DNA from: Halovenus salina
GTDB taxonomy: Archaea; Halobacteriota; Halobacteria; Halobacteriales; Haloarculaceae
Length of the DNA stretch: 64,000 nucleotides
Assembly: GCF_026410925.1 (NCBI RefSeq)
Contig: NZ_CP112972.1
Location: forward strand, 186,001-250,000
Direction of reading: 5' to 3'
Shown: in pieces, positions 1 through 9,122 of the stretch
How the letters are laid out: each line of letters begins with the position of its first letter
Numbering within the stretch: position 1 is the stretch's first letter
The notes under the pieces: model-generated
Told to the model about the DNA's origin: nothing
Databases searched by the model: none
Seen by the model: the letters and a program-made list of their open reading frames with translations, nothing else
Program-made: the position numbers and the translations under genes

Positions 1-1
1 G

Positions 2-64
2 GATGTCAACTGGGTCGGCGACAGCGTTCTCTGCATGCGGTGTTCCACGCCGATGGAGCGATAG
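2..64 (+). CDS. C-terminal end of a gene cut by the window start
   Basis: A frame open from base 2 ends at a TAG at 62-64 and reads DVNWVGDSVLCMRCSTPMER. The CxxC pair near the end could belong to a zinc ribbon. The rest of the gene lies outside the window, so no function can be given, and the frame could be chance because it is so short. The orientation agrees with the plus-strand gene that follows. Confidence 0.35.
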   Translation, partial: DVNWVGDSVLCMRCSTPMER

Positions 65-110
65 CAGAGACACAAAGTTGTTGTCCGTGCTCCGCCAACG
101 GCCCACTGTC

Positions 111-341
111 ATGTCAGATGTTGTCATTGAGTACTGCGTTCCGTGTGGCTTCAAAGACCGTGCGCTGAACGTACAGGAGGCGATTCTCAACGCCGTCGAG
201 GAGGAACTGGACGAACTCTCGCTGGTCATGGGCGCTCACGGCGTCTTCACTGTCAGCGTCGACGGCGAGACGGTCTTCGACAAGGAGGAAGACGAATTCG
301 ATGTCGACGAGATTGCCCGGTCGGTCCGGGACGCAATCTGA
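111..341 (+). CDS. SelT/SelW/SelH (Rdx) family thioredoxin-like protein
   Basis: This small 76-residue protein has the Rdx-family layout: a first beta strand ending in a redox CxxC (C9-V-P-C12, in EYCVPCGF), then a helix, then a strand pair containing the family-like VDGETVFDK. In bacteria and eukaryotes the second or first Cys is often selenocysteine; here both are plain Cys codons. Members are thought to be thioredoxin-fold redox proteins with mostly unknown partners. The ATG at 111 was chosen because the family fold begins there; the open frame upstream is unlike any family member. It lies 47 bases before an ABC transporter ATPase gene on the same strand. Confidence 0.75.
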   Translation: MSDVVIEYCVPCGFKDRALNVQEAILNAVEEELDELSLVMGAHGVFTVSVDGETVFDKEEDEFDVDEIARSVRDAI

Positions 342-388
342 CGCCACGCAATCGAATCACCTTTTGACTCCCGAACGAACAGTCAGGT

Positions 389-1306
389 ATGGCTGTTCTC
401 GTTGCCGATGATGTCTCCCGGACCTACGGCGAGACTGTCGCCCTCAACGGCGTCTCCCTCGACGTTTCCGAGGGCGAAATTTTCGGACTGGTCGGTCCAA
501 ACGGAGCCGGCAAGACGACGCTAGTCCGGGCACTGACTGGAACCACCGAGGTCGACGGCCGTGTCGAACTGTTCGGGAAGCCGCCGAAATCTGTCGACGG
601 TGAGCGTATCGGACTCCTCCCACAGGATTTCGACCCACCCGAGCGACTGACGCCACGAGAGCTACTTGCGTACTTTGGTGGTCTCTACGACGACCCCGAA
701 CCGACTGACGCGCTACTCGAAGCCGTCGGCATGGACGGGAACGGTGACACGTACTACGAGAACCTCTCGGGCGGGCAACAGCGCCGGACCTGTGTCGCCA
801 CGGCGCTGGTCAACGACCCGGACCTGCTGGTCGTCGACGAACCGACGACCGGTATCGACCCCGCCGGCCGGCGACAGCTCTGGCAGCTACTGAGCGGGCT
901 CGCCGCCGACGGGACGACAATCTTCATCACGACACACTACATGGAAGAGGCCGAGGAACTCGCCGACCGCGTCGGCCTGCTTGCCGACGGAGAACTCGTC
1001 GCACTCGACACACCGTCTGCACTCATCGAGACGTACGGCGGCGACAGCCTCCTCTACGTCGACGGCGAATTCGAGGCAGACATCTCAGCTCACCTCGATT
1101 ACGACTGCTCGCTGGCGGACGGACAGCTCACCTTCAGGAACGTGCCGCCGACGGATATCGGTGGTATCGTCACCCAGGTCGAAGCGGCCGGCACCGTCGA
1201 CTCGCTGACGTGGACTGACCCTGACCTCGAAGATGTCTATCTTGAGCTGACAGAGAAGAGTCCCGAGCGGCGGTCGCTCGGGGTGACGGAGGTGAGTGAG
1301 CGATGA
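389..1306 (+). CDS. ABC transporter ATP-binding protein (ABC-2 exporter type)
   Basis: This is a 305-residue ATPase subunit of an ABC-2 type exporter. Visible motifs are Walker A GPNGAGKT (36-43), the signature LSGGQ (127-131), and Walker B LLVVDEP (147-153) followed by the D-loop TTGID. The tail after about residue 220 resembles the C-terminal extension of drug/antibiotic or Nod-type exporter ATPases. The stop codon overlaps the start of the permease gene by 4 bases, so the two subunits are surely made together. The substrate cannot be told. A weak TATA-like CTTTTGA lies about 27 bases before the ATG. Confidence 0.9.
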   Translation: MAVLVADDVSRTYGETVALNGVSLDVSEGEIFGLVGPNGAGKTTLVRALTGTTEVDGRVELFGKPPKSVDGERIGLLPQDFDPPERLTPRELLAYFGGLYDDPEPTDALLEAVGMDGNGDTYYENLSGGQQRRTCVATALVNDPDLLVVDEPTTGIDPAGRRQLWQLLSGLAADGTTIFITTHYMEEAEELADRVGLLADGELVALDTPSALIETYGGDSLLYVDGEFEADISAHLDYDCSLADGQLTFRNVPPTDIGGIVTQVEAAGTVDSLTWTDPDLEDVYLELTEKSPERRSLGVTEVSER

Positions 1307-2091
1307 GTCGCCTCGGACGTATCACGGCGACGACGCGGGCGGGCTGGCACAGCTTTCTCCGCCGGCGGACGGCCGTCTTCTTTACCTTCTTCTTCCCGGC
1401 GATAATCGTCATCATCTTCGGCGTACTCGTCCAGACCCAGTCCGGGGACGGCGGACTCTTCGCCGAGCCGCCGAGCTGGTACATCGCCGGCTACATCGGT
1501 GTTGTCGTCCTCTTCACACCGCTCTCACGGGTGGGGAGCGAGGTGAGCCGCCAGCGCGACGGCAGTCAGTTCGAGAAGTTGTCGACGACGCCGCTCAGGC
1601 GCTGGGAGTGGCTGCTGGCACAGACGATTGTCAACACGACGGTCATCGGACTGGCGTCGCTGCTGTTGCTCGGGATGCTTCTCGTCGGGACGAGCGCGTC
1701 ACTTCCGGTGACAATGGAGCTGTGGCTCGTCGTTCCGTTCGTCGTCGTCGGCACCGCCCTGTTCTGTGCGGTCGGTGCGATGCTCGGCAGCTTCACCGAC
1801 TCGCGTGACGGCGTCATCGCGGCGAGCAACGGGCTGGCGGTGCCGCTGCTCTTTCTCTCTGAGGCCTTCGTCTCGGCGGATATGCTTCCTGGCTGGCTCC
1901 CGCTCGAACTCTCGCCGATGACCTATCTCACACGCGGTCTCAGAGCCGTCACCTACGACGGGACCGTCGAGGAAGGCGTAATCCTCGCGCAGTTCCCGGC
2001 ATCGAACCCCTACTTCGATTTGGGTGTGCTCTGTCTGTTCGCCGTTATCCTGTTCGCGCTCGCGGCACGCTCTCTCCCGCGGACCGAGTAA
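1303..2091 (+). CDS. ABC-2 type transporter permease
   Basis: A 262-residue integral membrane protein, the partner of the ATPase just upstream (4-base overlap). The N-terminus RLGRITATTRAGWHSFLRRR is a basic cytoplasmic lead-in typical of ABC-2 permeases. About six hydrophobic segments follow (roughly residues 25-45, 62-80, 105-130, 140-165, 170-195 and 235-255), with the conserved ABC-2 core around residues 160-215 (LPLELSPMTYLTRGLRAV). It forms the membrane channel of an exporter; substrate unknown. It ends directly against the stop codon of the convergent VOC gene. Confidence 0.88.
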   Translation: MSRLGRITATTRAGWHSFLRRRTAVFFTFFFPAIIVIIFGVLVQTQSGDGGLFAEPPSWYIAGYIGVVVLFTPLSRVGSEVSRQRDGSQFEKLSTTPLRRWEWLLAQTIVNTTVIGLASLLLLGMLLVGTSASLPVTMELWLVVPFVVVGTALFCAVGAMLGSFTDSRDGVIAASNGLAVPLLFLSEAFVSADMLPGWLPLELSPMTYLTRGLRAVTYDGTVEEGVILAQFPASNPYFDLGVLCLFAVILFALAARSLPRTE

Positions 2092-2874
2092 TTAGAACGG
2101 GAACAGCGAGTCCGCACCGAGGTCGCGCTCTATGAGTTCGATTTCGTGGCCGTCTGGGTCTTTCGTGAACGCGTAGAGGTCGTCACAGGAGGCGGGGTCA
2201 CGGTAGTCAGGGGCTTCCCGAGTCATCAGCTGGTCCCAGTCGTCATGGAGGTCGTCGACGCGGACACAGAGATGGCCCCAGGCGTCGCCCATCCTGTAGC
2301 TCCGGCCGTCGTAGTTGTAGGTGAGTTCCAGTGCCATCGCCTCTCTGGCGGCGTCTTCGGGACGCATGAAGTAGTTCGCGAAGGAGTCGGCCTCCCAGCG
2401 GCCCGTCTCGACGTACTCGAACTTGCGCGTCCAGTACCCCAGCGCCTCGTCGGCGTCCTCGACGCGAATCATCGTGTGGTCGATGCTCCAGCGCGCGCCG
2501 AAGTCGCGCTCGACGATTTCGATTTCGTGGCCGTCGGGGTCTTTGACGAAAGCGTAGCCGGGGTTGTCCTCCGGGCGTCGGTAGTCCTCGACGCCTTTGT
2601 CCATCAGTTCGTAGTAGGCGTCGTGAACGTCCTCGACGCGGACGGCGATATGTCCCCAGCCGTCACCGACGTCGAAGTCGTCCTCGCCCTCGTTTGCAGT
2701 CAGTTCGAGCATCGCGCCCTCCTCGTGCATCTCTTCTGGGCCCATGTAGACGATGGTGAACCCGTCGCCCTCGTACCGGTCTTTCTCCTCGTATTCCAGG
2801 TTCGAGGCGTACCAGTCGACGGACTGTTCGAGGTCGCTCACGCGCATCATCGTGTGGTCGATTACGCCACTCAT
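2092..2874 (-). CDS. Tandem VOC (glyoxalase/dioxygenase superfamily) protein
   Basis: 260 residues made of two vicinal-oxygen-chelate domains, about 1-128 and 129-260, that clearly arose by duplication: both begin IDHTM(M/I)RV and end DPDGHEIE(I/L)(V/I)ER. Each half keeps candidate metal ligands: His in IDHTM, Glu in MLELT or ALELT, His in GHIAV or GHLCV, and Glu in GHEIE. This resembles fused glyoxalase I proteins, so it may be a lactoylglutathione-lyase-like enzyme acting on a haloarchaeal thiol adduct; it could equally be another VOC isomerase. It is transcribed divergently from tmk, with a short palindrome between the two. Confidence 0.85.
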   Translation of the reverse strand: MSGVIDHTMMRVSDLEQSVDWYASNLEYEEKDRYEGDGFTIVYMGPEEMHEEGAMLELTANEGEDDFDVGDGWGHIAVRVEDVHDAYYELMDKGVEDYRRPEDNPGYAFVKDPDGHEIEIVERDFGARWSIDHTMIRVEDADEALGYWTRKFEYVETGRWEADSFANYFMRPEDAAREAMALELTYNYDGRSYRMGDAWGHLCVRVDDLHDDWDQLMTREAPDYRDPASCDDLYAFTKDPDGHEIELIERDLGADSLFPF

Positions 2875-2897
2875 GAGCGGGAGTGGGGCCTGACAGA

Positions 2898-2916
2898 GGA
2901 TGAATCTTTGTCATCC
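2898..2916. repeat. 6-7-6 inverted repeat in the VOC/tmk divergent promoter region
   Basis: GGATGA, a 7-base spacer ATCTTTG, then TCATCC: perfect 6-base arms, 24 to 42 bases before the VOC start codon. It overlaps the place where a TATA box for the VOC gene is expected, so it could be an operator. No protein is known to bind it. Confidence 0.4.
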
Positions 2917-2934
2917 GGCACCCGAGTATCGGCG

Positions 2935-2942
2935 CGTTTACA
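2935..2942 (+). promoter_or_regulatory. TATA-like box for tmk
   Basis: CGTTTACA is centred about 27 bases before the ATG at 2966, the spacing of a leaderless haloarchaeal transcript. It supports the internal start chosen for tmk. Confidence 0.45.
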
Positions 2943-2965
2943 TGCCTCGCAGTCGACCCACGAGT

Positions 2966-3553
2966 ATGCTGGTGACGCTCGAAGGTCTGGACGGGAGCGG
3001 GAAGACGACCTGTATGGACGCGCTCGGGTCGGCTGACTTCCTCCCCGAGGAGACCGTCTTTACGCGCGAGCCGACACATTCGTGGTACGGCGAAGCGGTC
3101 CGCCGCTCTATCAACGACGACGAGGCGGACTCGCTGGCAGAGCTGTTTCTCTACACAGCCGACCATGCCGACCACGTGGCGAACACTGTCGAGCCGGCGT
3201 TGTCGGCCGGGACGCCGGTCATCTCCGACCGGTACTCTGACTCGCGGTACGCCTACCAGGGCGTAACACTCACTGACCGATTCGAGGACGCGATGGCGTT
3301 CGTCAGAGAGATTCACGAGCCCTGGACGCGCTCGCCGGACGCGACGCTGTATCTGGATATTGACCCCGAGACGGCGGCCGAACGGAGCGGCGCGACGAAC
3401 AAGTTCGAGACGGTCAACCATCTCGAAGCTGTCCAGGAGAACTACGAACGTCTCATCGCCACCGAGCCGGAGCGGTTCGTCCGAATCGACGCGAGCAGAC
3501 CAGAAGCCGAGGTCGCGGCCGATGTCCTCGATGCGGTCGAGACCCTGTTGTAG
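2966..3553 (+). CDS. tmk: Thymidylate kinase (dTMP kinase)
   Basis: 195 residues. Phosphorylates dTMP to dTDP with ATP in the cytoplasm, for dTTP synthesis. The N-terminus [15 protein letters not shown] carries the P-loop, FTREPT is the family's E/R-P loop, and [12 protein letters not shown] is the conserved DRY motif that binds the nucleotide; the LID region lies near residues 140-155. The frame is open further upstream, with two more ATGs, but the domain starts at 2966 and a TATA-like box is spaced for this ATG. It runs tail to tail into the next gene with one base between stop codons. Confidence 0.92.
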   Translation: MLVTLEGLDGSGKTTCMDALGSADFLPEETVFTREPTHSWYGEAVRRSINDDEADSLAELFLYTADHADHVANTVEPALSAGTPVISDRYSDSRYAYQGVTLTDRFEDAMAFVREIHEPWTRSPDATLYLDIDPETAAERSGATNKFETVNHLEAVQENYERLIATEPERFVRIDASRPEAEVAADVLDAVETLL

Positions 3554-3554
3554 G

Positions 3555-3902
3555 TCAGGAGACGCCGGTTTCAAGGTTTTCGAGGAGTTTTCCCACGAAC
3601 AACCCCAACCGCGGCGAGACCTCGTCGCCGTCGGTCGGCTCGGCCGGCTGGGCGACGAGCGTCTCGACGAACCGCCGCGAGTGGGTCATCGTGTGCATGA
3701 TGTCGACGACATCGACGATGAGTCCCTCGTCGGAGGTGTCGAGTTCTGGGTGACGCCCCTTCAGGTCCGCCGAGTACGTTATCTCCCAAGAGTGGCCACC
3801 AACCGCATCGAGGGCCTGGTCGAGTTTGCCCACTTCGACAAGCCCGTCTGGAGACCCGACGTAGATGATGTCGTCCTCGATGACGGTCTCGTAGCGGCTC
3901 AT
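3555..3902 (-). CDS. Conserved-looking haloarchaeal protein of unknown function
   Basis: 115 residues, acidic, no membrane segment and no motif recognised. The N-terminal half is rich in beta-strand-like stretches (ETVIEDDIIYVGSPDG), and the C-terminal half is helical, ending GLFVGKLLENLETGVS. Codon use matches its neighbours and the frame fills the gap between two real genes, which supports it as a gene. It lies 40 bases upstream of the stop codon region of the glycosylase gene on the same strand, so the two may be co-transcribed with the glycosylase first. Confidence 0.7.
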   Translation of the reverse strand: MSRYETVIEDDIIYVGSPDGLVEVGKLDQALDAVGGHSWEITYSADLKGRHPELDTSDEGLIVDVVDIMHTMTHSRRFVETLVAQPAEPTDGDEVSPRLGLFVGKLLENLETGVS

Positions 3903-3942
3903 TCTGTCTATTCTTAGTCGGGTAGCGTCATCAAGCTAGTGA

Positions 3943-4536
3943 CTACCCCTCGTAGGCCCGCCAGAGATACAGCGAGGCGTACGACCGGTAGGGCTTCCAG
4001 TCACGCGCCCGCTCGACCATCTCGGTCCGCGTCAACTCCTCGTCACAGACGATATCCATTCCTCGTCGGATTCCCAGGTCCTCGACGGGAAACACGTCTT
4101 TTCGGCCGAGGCCGTAGAGCAGAAACATCTTCGCGGTCCACGGGCCGACGCCGCGTATCGTCGTCAGCTCGTCGACGACCGCCTCGTCGTCCATTCCTTC
4201 GAAATACGCCAGCGAGTATTCACGCTCGCTGAAGGCGTCGGCCGCAGCCTTCGCGTATTCGGCTTTCGCGTTCGACAGGCCGGCGTCGGTGAGGTGGTCG
4301 GGGTCAGCGGCTGCGATGCCCTCGGGAGTTACCTCGACGCTCTTGAACAGACGTTCGCGGACGGCTTCCGCCGCGTCTATCGAGACCTGCTGGCGCAGCA
4401 GCGAGACGACGAGCCGCTGATAGAGGTCGTCTGCGGGGCCGACGGTGAGCTGGCCGTACTCGTGGATGTACGGTTCGAGTGCATTGTCCTCCCGAAGCGT
4501 GGCGACTGCCTCCGCTGCCGTCGGGTCGTCGGTCAT
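3943..4536 (-). CDS. HhH-GPD DNA glycosylase (AlkA / 3-methyladenine type)
   Basis: 197 residues, a base-excision repair glycosylase of the HhH-GPD superfamily. The helix-hairpin-helix is TTIRGVGPWTAKMFLLYGLG (about 127-146), followed by the GPD element FPVEDLGIRRG, whose Asp is the expected catalytic residue as in E. coli AlkA. No Fe-S cysteine cluster is present at the C-terminus, which argues against EndoIII/MutY and for the AlkA branch. The upstream side carries the divergent pelota gene. Confidence 0.85.
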   Translation of the reverse strand: MTDDPTAAEAVATLREDNALEPYIHEYGQLTVGPADDLYQRLVVSLLRQQVSIDAAEAVRERLFKSVEVTPEGIAAADPDHLTDAGLSNAKAEYAKAAADAFSEREYSLAYFEGMDDEAVVDELTTIRGVGPWTAKMFLLYGLGRKDVFPVEDLGIRRGMDIVCDEELTRTEMVERARDWKPYRSYASLYLWRAYEG

Positions 4537-4590
4537 CGCTGACGCTTGGGCCGGCGCGGACTTGAGCGATTCGGGGCGATATCAGCACGC

Positions 4591-4598
4591 ACTTATCG
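4591..4598 (+). promoter_or_regulatory. TATA-like box for pelA
   Basis: ACTTATCG is centred about 26 bases before the pelota ATG at 4620, fitting a leaderless or very short leader transcript. Confidence 0.4.
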
Positions 4599-4619
4599 GA
4601 CCGGGACAGAGAAACCGGT

Positions 4620-5687
4620 ATGCGAATCGCCGACCGGTACCAGGTCGAGGGCGGCAAAGAGCGATATACGCTCGTCCCCGAGACCGTCGACGACCTCTGG
4701 CATCTCTCTCACGTCATCGAGCCAGACGACCGCGTCGCCGGAGATACGACGCGGCGCATCCAGCGAAACGACGACCAGCTCCGGGACACTGGCGGCGAGC
4801 GCGAGCACCTCTGGGTCGAACTTGGCGTCGACGATGTCGAGTTCGCCCGGTTTGCCAACCGCCTGCGCGTCAGCGGTGTCATCGAAGACTGCTCTCGCGA
4901 GGACCAGCTCGGCCTCCATCACACCGTCAACGTCGAGGAACACGACGAAATCGAGGTCGAGAAACACTGGAAACCAGACCAGCGCGAGCGAATCGAAGAG
5001 GCCGTTGAGGCGACGGACAACCCCGACGTGGTCGTCGCAACCGTCGGCGAGGGCGAGGCGCACGTCCACACCGTCGAGCAGTTCGGAACCGAGGAACGGG
5101 CCTCGATTACCGGCCCGACGGGAAAGGGTGATTACGCCCGACCGCGCTCGGAACTGTTCGAGGAGTTGACCGCGGTATTGAAACGAAGCGGTGCCGACGC
5201 AATCATCCTCGCGGGCCCAGGCTTCACGAAACAGGACGCCCTCGAACACATCGAGGAGAATGCACCCGCTGTTGCAGAGGCCGTCACCACGGTCAACACT
5301 AGCAGCGTCGGCGACCGCGGTGTCCACGAGGTGTTGAAACGCGGTGCCGTTGAGGATGTCCAACAACAGACCCGCATCGCCGCCGAGTCGGCACTCATAG
5401 ACGAACTCACCGAGCGCATCGCCGAGGGGAACAAGATGGCTTACGGTCCAGCACAGGTCGCTGAAGCCGCCGAGTTCGGCGCGGTTGAGGAGCTTCTCGT
5501 CCTCGATTCGGACCTGCGAAGAGAGCGGGCCGGCGACGGCGACTGGAGTATCGATGCCGACGAGGTCATCGAGACGACCGAGCAGAAAGGCGGCGACATG
5601 ACCGTCTTCTCGGATGAGTTCGACCCCGGCCAGCAGCTCGCGAACCTGGGGGGTATTGCGGCACTGCTCCGGTACCGTATCGAATAA
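4620..5687 (+). CDS. pelA: Pelota homolog, ribosome rescue factor
   Basis: 355 residues, the normal length for archaeal Pelota (Dom34). It recognises ribosomes stalled with an empty A site and works with aEF1A and ABCE1 to split them. Three regions are visible: an N-terminal Sm-like domain (about 1-130, [20 protein letters not shown]), a central eRF1-like domain (about 135-255, with [19 protein letters not shown]) and a C-terminal eRF1_3 domain (about 260-355, [20 protein letters not shown]). As expected for Pelota, the central domain has no GGQ peptide-release motif. It is divergent from the glycosylase gene. Confidence 0.95.
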   Translation: MRIADRYQVEGGKERYTLVPETVDDLWHLSHVIEPDDRVAGDTTRRIQRNDDQLRDTGGEREHLWVELGVDDVEFARFANRLRVSGVIEDCSREDQLGLHHTVNVEEHDEIEVEKHWKPDQRERIEEAVEATDNPDVVVATVGEGEAHVHTVEQFGTEERASITGPTGKGDYARPRSELFEELTAVLKRSGADAIILAGPGFTKQDALEHIEENAPAVAEAVTTVNTSSVGDRGVHEVLKRGAVEDVQQQTRIAAESALIDELTERIAEGNKMAYGPAQVAEAAEFGAVEELLVLDSDLRRERAGDGDWSIDADEVIETTEQKGGDMTVFSDEFDPGQQLANLGGIAALLRYRIE

Positions 5688-5752
5688 CCGGGGCGAAACG
5701 ATTTTTTGTGTGGTCTCCGACATTCCTATATCAGGGAAGATATACCAAAATA

Positions 5753-6988
5753 ATGGGACAGGAAGATACTACTGCTGAGTCGGATACCGACGAGAAGACA
5801 ATCAAGACCGCGGGGCAGATTGTCAAGTACAGTCGGGAGATCTACAATCTCGATTCTGTCGAAGAGGTGGCAATGATCACCCTCGAAGCGGTGCCACACG
5901 TAATCGAGGGACATCCGACTCCCGCAGTCGTCGAGATTCGCGGCGATGGGTTGCGCATCCCCGAGAGCATGATCGCCGGCATCGACACCGGCGATGACCC
6001 GGGTGTTCTGGCAAAACGCGCCTACGAGGAGGAACAACTGATGCTCTGTGCCGACGACAGTGTCGAGGTTACATACGACAGCGAAGAGGTGACACGCGTT
6101 CGCCCCGACGAGACAGGAAGCAACGGCGGCGTCACGCTTGCGGCACCGACAGTGTACTCAGACGAAATCGGCGACTCCGGGGCGGTATTGTTGGTTCACT
6201 GGGACGGGCTGGAGATCGTCCATAAACATCACATCAAGCCCGTCGACTATCTGGCCGAACACGTCGCAACAGCCGTCGTCAACATCCGCTCACGGGAGCG
6301 ACTGGAGCGGGCACGAAACGACCTCGCCAAACGAAAGGAAATGATAGAGGTCTACGAGCGCCTGCTCCGACACGACCTCGGGAACGACCTGCAGGTCATC
6401 ACGGGGTTTTCGGACGCGCTGGTCGATATACTGGACGAAGGCACGAAGGCAGGGAAGTACGCCGACAAGATTTTCAGCACCTCGAACAGTGCCGCAGAAC
6501 TCATCGAACGAGTCGGCGAGACGGTCCGGACCATCCGCGAACAAGGCCAGGCCGAGCCGTGTGAGGTCCGACCGATTCTCACGGAAGTCGTCGAGGATGT
6601 CGAGACCAAATACGAATCTCTTTCTGTCGAATACGACGCTACGGAGTTCGAGTACCGGGCTTACGTCGGCGACCTCATCGACTCCGTCTTTACGAACATC
6701 CTCTCGAACGCGGCCGTCCACAACAACGGCTTCGTGAACGTCAGGCTCTACGCCGAGGAGCCAACGCCTGATACGGTCGTCATCGGTATCGCAGACGACG
6801 GAACGGGAATCGCTGATGGAGTCGTCGAGGATATCTTCGAGATGGGCAAGAAAGGCCCCGACAGCGAGGGGACTGGTTTCGGTCTGGGCCTCGCAAAGAC
6901 GCTTGTCGAGTCCTACGGCGGCAGCATTGCCGTCGCCGAGAGCGACCGTGGCGGTGCTGACTTCCGCATCACGCTCGATCTGGCGTAA
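5753..6988 (+). CDS. Soluble GAF-like sensor histidine kinase
   Basis: 411 residues with no membrane segment, so a cytoplasmic sensor. Residues 25-180 look like a GAF domain, then a helix leads to the H-box LLRHDLGNDLQVITGF with the phospho-acceptor His207. The ATPase domain has the N-box NILSNAAVHNN (about 315-325), G1 ADDGTG (347-352) and G2 GTGFGLGLAKTLVESYGG. The RHDLGN form is typical of haloarchaeal kinases. No response regulator lies next to it, so its partner is unknown. The ATG at 5753 was chosen because residues upstream do not resemble a domain and an AT-rich stretch precedes it. Confidence 0.85.
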   Translation: MGQEDTTAESDTDEKTIKTAGQIVKYSREIYNLDSVEEVAMITLEAVPHVIEGHPTPAVVEIRGDGLRIPESMIAGIDTGDDPGVLAKRAYEEEQLMLCADDSVEVTYDSEEVTRVRPDETGSNGGVTLAAPTVYSDEIGDSGAVLLVHWDGLEIVHKHHIKPVDYLAEHVATAVVNIRSRERLERARNDLAKRKEMIEVYERLLRHDLGNDLQVITGFSDALVDILDEGTKAGKYADKIFSTSNSAAELIERVGETVRTIREQGQAEPCEVRPILTEVVEDVETKYESLSVEYDATEFEYRAYVGDLIDSVFTNILSNAAVHNNGFVNVRLYAEEPTPDTVVIGIADDGTGIADGVVEDIFEMGKKGPDSEGTGFGLGLAKTLVESYGGSIAVAESDRGGADFRITLDLA

Positions 6989-7744
6989 CTATGTCACGTC
7001 GACTGTCATGCCGTCGGCGGCGAATCTGACCGACCCCTCGTACTGTTTGCCGAGCGCATCGAGCATCTCCTCGTGGTTTCCCTCCGTGTGTGGGTAGAGA
7101 TGTGTCAGGTAGACACGGCCGACCTCGCTGTCCGCGCCAGCGAGTGCCTGGCCGAGCTGTGTGGGTGTCGGGTGGTTCGAGACGTCGACCGAATCGGGGA
7201 ACGAACAGTCGTGAACGAGCAGAGCCGCGCCGTCGGCGAACTCGATGAGGTCCTCGAAGGCCTCACTGTCACCGCTGAAGACGAATGCCGGCCCCCCGTG
7301 CTCGAAGCGGTAGGCCAGACATTCCATCGAGTGGCGGGTCCACATCGCCTCCAGGTCGAATCCCGCAACTGTCGTCGGTGTCTCCGCTGGCTCTAGCTCC
7401 CTGAACTGGAGGTCCAGACGGTCCTGCATATACTCGTGAACGTCGAGCAGTCCGCGGACCATCTCTTCGGTCTCCGGCGGCCCGACAATCGCGAGGTCCG
7501 TCTCGCCAGCGAGCCATCTGGCTTTCATCAGGACCAGCAGGTCCGAGACGTGGTCGAGATGGTGGTGTGTCAACAACACCGTGTCGATACCTTCGTATCC
7601 GATATCCGTCTTCGCGAGCCCGTGGAGAACGCCGCTCCCACAGTCAACCAGGAGTGTGTCGTCGCCATCTTCGAGTAACAGGCCAGTCTGTCGCCGCTCG
7701 CCTGTCGGCATCGCGCTCCCGGTTCCGAGAAAGGTGAGCTTCAT
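6989..7744 (-). CDS. Metallo-beta-lactamase-fold hydrolase (RNase Z-like)
   Basis: 251 residues. The metal-binding motif HxHxDH is present as H60-H61-H62-L-D64-H65 in LLTHHHLDH. The N-terminus MKLTFLGTGSAMPTGERRQT and later FSGDSEAFEDL and HDCSF match the RNase Z/arylsulfatase branch. It lacks the long exosite insertion of true tRNase Z, so the substrate is uncertain: tRNA 3' processing is possible, but a phosphodiesterase or lactonase-type role is equally open. It is convergent with the kinase gene, with stop codons touching. Confidence 0.82.
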   Translation of the reverse strand: MKLTFLGTGSAMPTGERRQTGLLLEDGDDTLLVDCGSGVLHGLAKTDIGYEGIDTVLLTHHHLDHVSDLLVLMKARWLAGETDLAIVGPPETEEMVRGLLDVHEYMQDRLDLQFRELEPAETPTTVAGFDLEAMWTRHSMECLAYRFEHGGPAFVFSGDSEAFEDLIEFADGAALLVHDCSFPDSVDVSNHPTPTQLGQALAGADSEVGRVYLTHLYPHTEGNHEEMLDALGKQYEGSVRFAADGMTVDVT

Positions 7745-7784
7745 ACGTACACTGCCGTCTGGGACCCACTTATTCGTGGGGAAG

Positions 7785-9122
7785 CTACACGCCGGTTTTC
7801 AGTTCGGCAGCCTCCCGGACTCGCACGTCGGTCGGCTGCTTGACGAACTCACCAGTTTCGGTAGTGACTATCTGGCCGACACCGCGCTGTGCGGCCAAAT
7901 CGAGCAGACGCTGAGTGAGCGGTCCGTCGATGACGATTACGGCCGGCACGGGGTCGGCCGTGTCGAGCGACTCGAATGCGTCCTCGACATCGGTCTCTGC
8001 AATGGTGTTGAACGTCTGGTCGAGGAACCTGGCTGTTCGCGTCTCGCTGCCGATGACTGCGTCGACGTGTCCGGCTAGGGTTTCGGGCGCTTGTGGCTCC
8101 GCATCGTCTGTCGTCTCGGTCTGTGTTGTCTCTGTGTCCGGGGACGGCTCGTCCTCGACCGGCGTCTCAGGCTCCTCGGTCTGTTCGTGGCTCTCAGCGT
8201 CGGCAGACACTACAGATTCGGCTGGGGACCCGTCCGGAACGGCCTCTCCGTCGGTCTGTGCCTCCTCGGCGACCGTCGGCTCGGTTGCTGTCGGCCCGAA
8301 CACCTCCCGGGCGGTCTGTCCGTCGGTCACTTGCTCGATTGGGACTTTCCGGCGAAGCGCAGACTGGATGGCGGTCCTATCGAGGTCCTCGACCGACTGG
8401 TCTGTGGGCGCGAAGGCGACGTAGTCAACGTTCCCGACCTGCTGAAGTTCTCGGAGAATCAGGTCGCCGCCCCGGTCGCCGTCGAGGAATGCCGTGGTGT
8501 TTCGGTCGCGGGTCAGCTCGGTGATTTCGGTCGGAATATCGGTTCCCTCGACTGCAACCGCGTTTCTGATACCGTACTTGAGCAGGCGGCGAACGTCTGC
8601 ACGCCCCTCGACGACGATGATCGCGTCGCTTGTTGCGACCCGTGGCCCGGCGGGGAAGCCGCGGTACTCGGTTATCTCCTCGACGCGGGCCTGTTTGCGG
8701 ACCTCCTGGACGATTTCGTCGCTCGTCACGGTCGCGTCTTCGAGGTCCGTGAGCAACTCGGTAGCCCGTTCGACCAGCTCTCGGCGCTTGGCCGCTCTGG
8801 CGTCTTCGATAGAGGTGACGGTACACTCGGCTCGGCAGGGACCAACACGGTCCATCGTCTCGAGCGCGGCCGCGAGGACCGCTGTCTCGACCCTGTCGAG
8901 GCCGCTCGAAATCGTCACCTGGCCGACCGACCGGCCGCCCTCGGAGTCGATATCGACGTCGATACGCCCGAGCTTTGACGATTCCTGTAGCTCGCGTAAA
9001 TCGAGGTCCTCTCCGAGTAGTCCTTCGGTCTGGCCGAAGATTGCGCCGACGACATCACTCCGTTCGACCACCCCGCTCGTCCGTACTGTTGCGTGAATGA
9101 GGTATTTTGCTGAAGATTGCAT
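7785..9122 (-). CDS. dnaG: Archaeal DnaG (TOPRIM primase-like protein)
   Basis: 445 residues. Archaeal DnaG has a TOPRIM catalytic core and is known both as a primase-like enzyme and as a subunit of the RNA exosome that binds poly(A). The TOPRIM domain is about 167-240, with the acidic residues E172 (IIVVEGRADV) and the DxD pair D214/D216 (AFLDGDRGGD). The N-terminal archaeal DnaG domain covers about 1-150. Residues about 278-345 form a long acidic Pro/Glu/Thr-rich linker before a C-terminal block (VIVIDGPLTQRLLDLAAQRG), as usual in haloarchaeal DnaG. There is no bacterial-type zinc-binding domain. Confidence 0.95.
   Translation of the reverse strand: MQSSAKYLIHATVRTSGVVERSDVVGAIFGQTEGLLGEDLDLRELQESSKLGRIDVDIDSEGGRSVGQVTISSGLDRVETAVLAAALETMDRVGPCRAECTVTSIEDARAAKRRELVERATELLTDLEDATVTSDEIVQEVRKQARVEEITEYRGFPAGPRVATSDAIIVVEGRADVRRLLKYGIRNAVAVEGTDIPTEITELTRDRNTTAFLDGDRGGDLILRELQQVGNVDYVAFAPTDQSVEDLDRTAIQSALRRKVPIEQVTDGQTAREVFGPTATEPTVAEEAQTDGEAVPDGSPAESVVSADAESHEQTEEPETPVEDEPSPDTETTQTETTDDAEPQAPETLAGHVDAVIGSETRTARFLDQTFNTIAETDVEDAFESLDTADPVPAVIVIDGPLTQRLLDLAAQRGVGQIVTTETGEFVKQPTDVRVREAAELKTGV

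Noticed and set aside
2146..3036. A 296-codon open frame on the plus strand, Val-rich.
   Set aside because: Antisense to the tandem VOC gene and running into the tmk start; composition is that of a shadow frame.
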